From positions 1 through 5,892 of the forward strand of contig DAOVVG010000161.1 in NCBI GenBank assembly GCA_030632175.1: a stretch of 5,892 bases of DNA. Direction: 5' to 3'. The notes beneath the pieces were generated by a model. The model did not search any database. It worked only from the letters and a program-made list of their open reading frames with translations, and was not told the origin of the DNA. The stretch is from Gammaproteobacteria bacterium. Lineage in GTDB: Bacteria > Pseudomonadota > Gammaproteobacteria > UBA9214. Shown here piece by piece: positions 5,139 through 5,892 of this stretch. The first letter of the stretch is position 1; every line of letters starts with the position of its first letter. The position numbers and the translations under genes are program-made.

Positions 5139-5892
5139 TCACTTGTTTATAGCAGCACACCATTTTGTCCACATCCCGCGGTATGCCAGTTCAACGTTTC
5201 GCGTGAATTCAGCACCGTTACACAGTGAAGAATTCTCCATCCGCGTCCGCAGCGAGGCTCTCCACTGCTGCCGCTGATCGATATCAGATGCCAGCGCTGC
5301 CGCCAGGCTGCCATATTCATTCACATCAGCAGCAACCAACTGTGGCAACCCCAGCGTACTCATCAGGCTAACACCGACACGCCCGGCATGGTGGCCGCCT
5401 GCAAGGGTGACTACCGGTATCCCCATCCAGAGTGCTTCACAGCTTGTGGTCGTGCCGTTGTACGGAAACGTGTCCAATGCAATGTCAATGCGCCGGTACA
5501 GTTCCAGGTGGGCTTGCTTGGAGGGCAGGATGGCATGTAACTCGAGGCGCTCGATCCCGACGTCCAAAGACTGAAACGTTGCCTGACATTGTGCCCTGAT
5601 GTCCGGGTCGGACAGGGAAAAATTCTTCAATAACAGTCGTGACCCGGGAACGGCGTGCAGTATATTCGCCCAGGTTCGAAATACCTCAGGTGTCATCTTG
5701 ACGAAACTGTTAAATGACCCGAAGGTAACATGCCCCGTTTCCAGCGACGGACAATCAGCCGGCTCCGGGGCCATCATCGGCGGTCGGTAACACAGGAACC
5801 CGTTCGGCAAACGGACCAGTGACTCGGTATGGTGATGTTCTGTTATACCTTCCGGGTCGGCCCATTCGTCGGTCAGACGATAGTCCATTACA
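5139..5892 (-). CDS. GT41 O-GlcNAc-transferase-like protein (SPINDLY/OGT type), C-terminal part, 5' end outside window
   Basis: The minus-strand frame is open to the right edge and ends at TGA (5139-5141); 249 residues follow the Met at 5888, which is probably internal. The sequence is the C-terminal catalytic lobe of the bacterial TPR-GT41 family. Residues are numbered from that Met. MDYRLTDEWADP at 1-12 is the family's usual mid-domain block. GFLCYRPP lies at 30-37, VTFGSFNSFVKMTPE at 54-68 and GSRLLLKNFSL at 82-92. IDIALDTFPYNGTTTSCEALW at 134-154 and GIPVVTLAGGHHAGRVGVSLM at 156-176 form the nucleotide-sugar pocket. The family transfers GlcNAc or another sugar to Ser/Thr of proteins; in bacteria, members near flagellin genes have been linked to flagellin glycosylation. 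The expected N-terminal TPR array and catalytic His would lie beyond the edge. No break is visible. The partner gene and target protein are not in view. Confidence 0.88.
   Translation of the reverse strand, partial: VMDYRLTDEWADPEGITEHHHTESLVRLPNGFLCYRPPMMAPEPADCPSLETGHVTFGSFNSFVKMTPEVFRTWANILHAVPGSRLLLKNFSLSDPDIRAQCQATFQSLDVGIERLELHAILPSKQAHLELYRRIDIALDTFPYNGTTTSCEALWMGIPVVTLAGGHHAGRVGVSLMSTLGLPQLVAADVNEYGSLAAALASDIDQRQQWRASLRTRMENSSLCNGAEFTRNVELAYRGMWTKWCAAINK

Noticed and set aside
5053..5277. Plus-strand ORF of 74 codons
   Set aside because: It begins inside a REP-like repeat and runs antisense into the GT41 gene, with no recognisable domain.
1..5892. Insertion sequence, CRISPR array, tRNA or other RNA gene
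   Set aside because: No transposase or integrase sequence, no regularly spaced direct repeats and no tRNA-like cloverleaf was found; the only repeats are the three REP-like copies and the C tract.

Overview
The window looks like a piece of a bacterial surface-glycan or protein-glycosylation island. It holds seven protein genes, two of them cut by the window edges. They encode three sulfotransferases of three different subfamilies, one SAM-dependent methyltransferase and three GT-B type glycosyltransferases: CgeB-like, GT1/UGT-like and GT41/O-GlcNAc-transferase-like. No RNA gene, CRISPR array, transposase or integrase was seen. The host is most likely a proteobacterium, plausibly a gammaproteobacterium. 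This rests on short intergenic palindromes of the GTAGCCCGGATGAAGCGCAGCG type, which I associate with that group, and on paired TPR-sulfotransferase and SPINDLY-type proteins. No species is claimed.

Layout, left to right. (1) At 2-310 (+) is the C-terminal end of a TPR-type sulfotransferase. (2) At 311-418 is a short spacer with a perfect TATAAT and two tiny ORFs joined by ATGA overlaps. (3) At 419-1042 and 1039-1758 (+) are a Sulfotransfer_2-type enzyme and a Methyltransf_24-type methyltransferase, overlapping by ATGA and probably translationally coupled. (4) At 1774-2967 (-) is a CgeB-like glycosyltransferase, convergent with the methyltransferase and only 15 bp away. (5) At 2968-3087 is a divergent intergenic region with a nine-C homopolymer and a candidate promoter. 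(6) At 3088-3858 (+) is a third sulfotransferase, probably starting at TTG. (7) A REP-like palindrome at 3876-3915 sits just before a GT1-like glycosyltransferase at 3930-5000 (+). (8) At 5001-5138 is a convergent intergenic region with two REP-like copies in inverted orientation. (9) At 5139-5892 (-) is the C-terminal catalytic part of a GT41 O-GlcNAc-transferase-like protein that continues beyond the right edge.

Taken together (inference), glycosyltransferases would build a glycan on a protein such as flagellin or on a surface polysaccharide, and the sulfotransferases (PAPS donor) and methyltransferase (SAM donor) would decorate it. No acceptor gene, flagellin gene, sugar-nucleotide pathway gene or PAPS-synthesis gene lies in the window, so the substrate cannot be named. 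The 419-1758 pair looks more AT-rich by eye than the 3930-5892 glycosyltransferases, which fits a mosaic locus. No gene-free stretch exceeds 300 bases.
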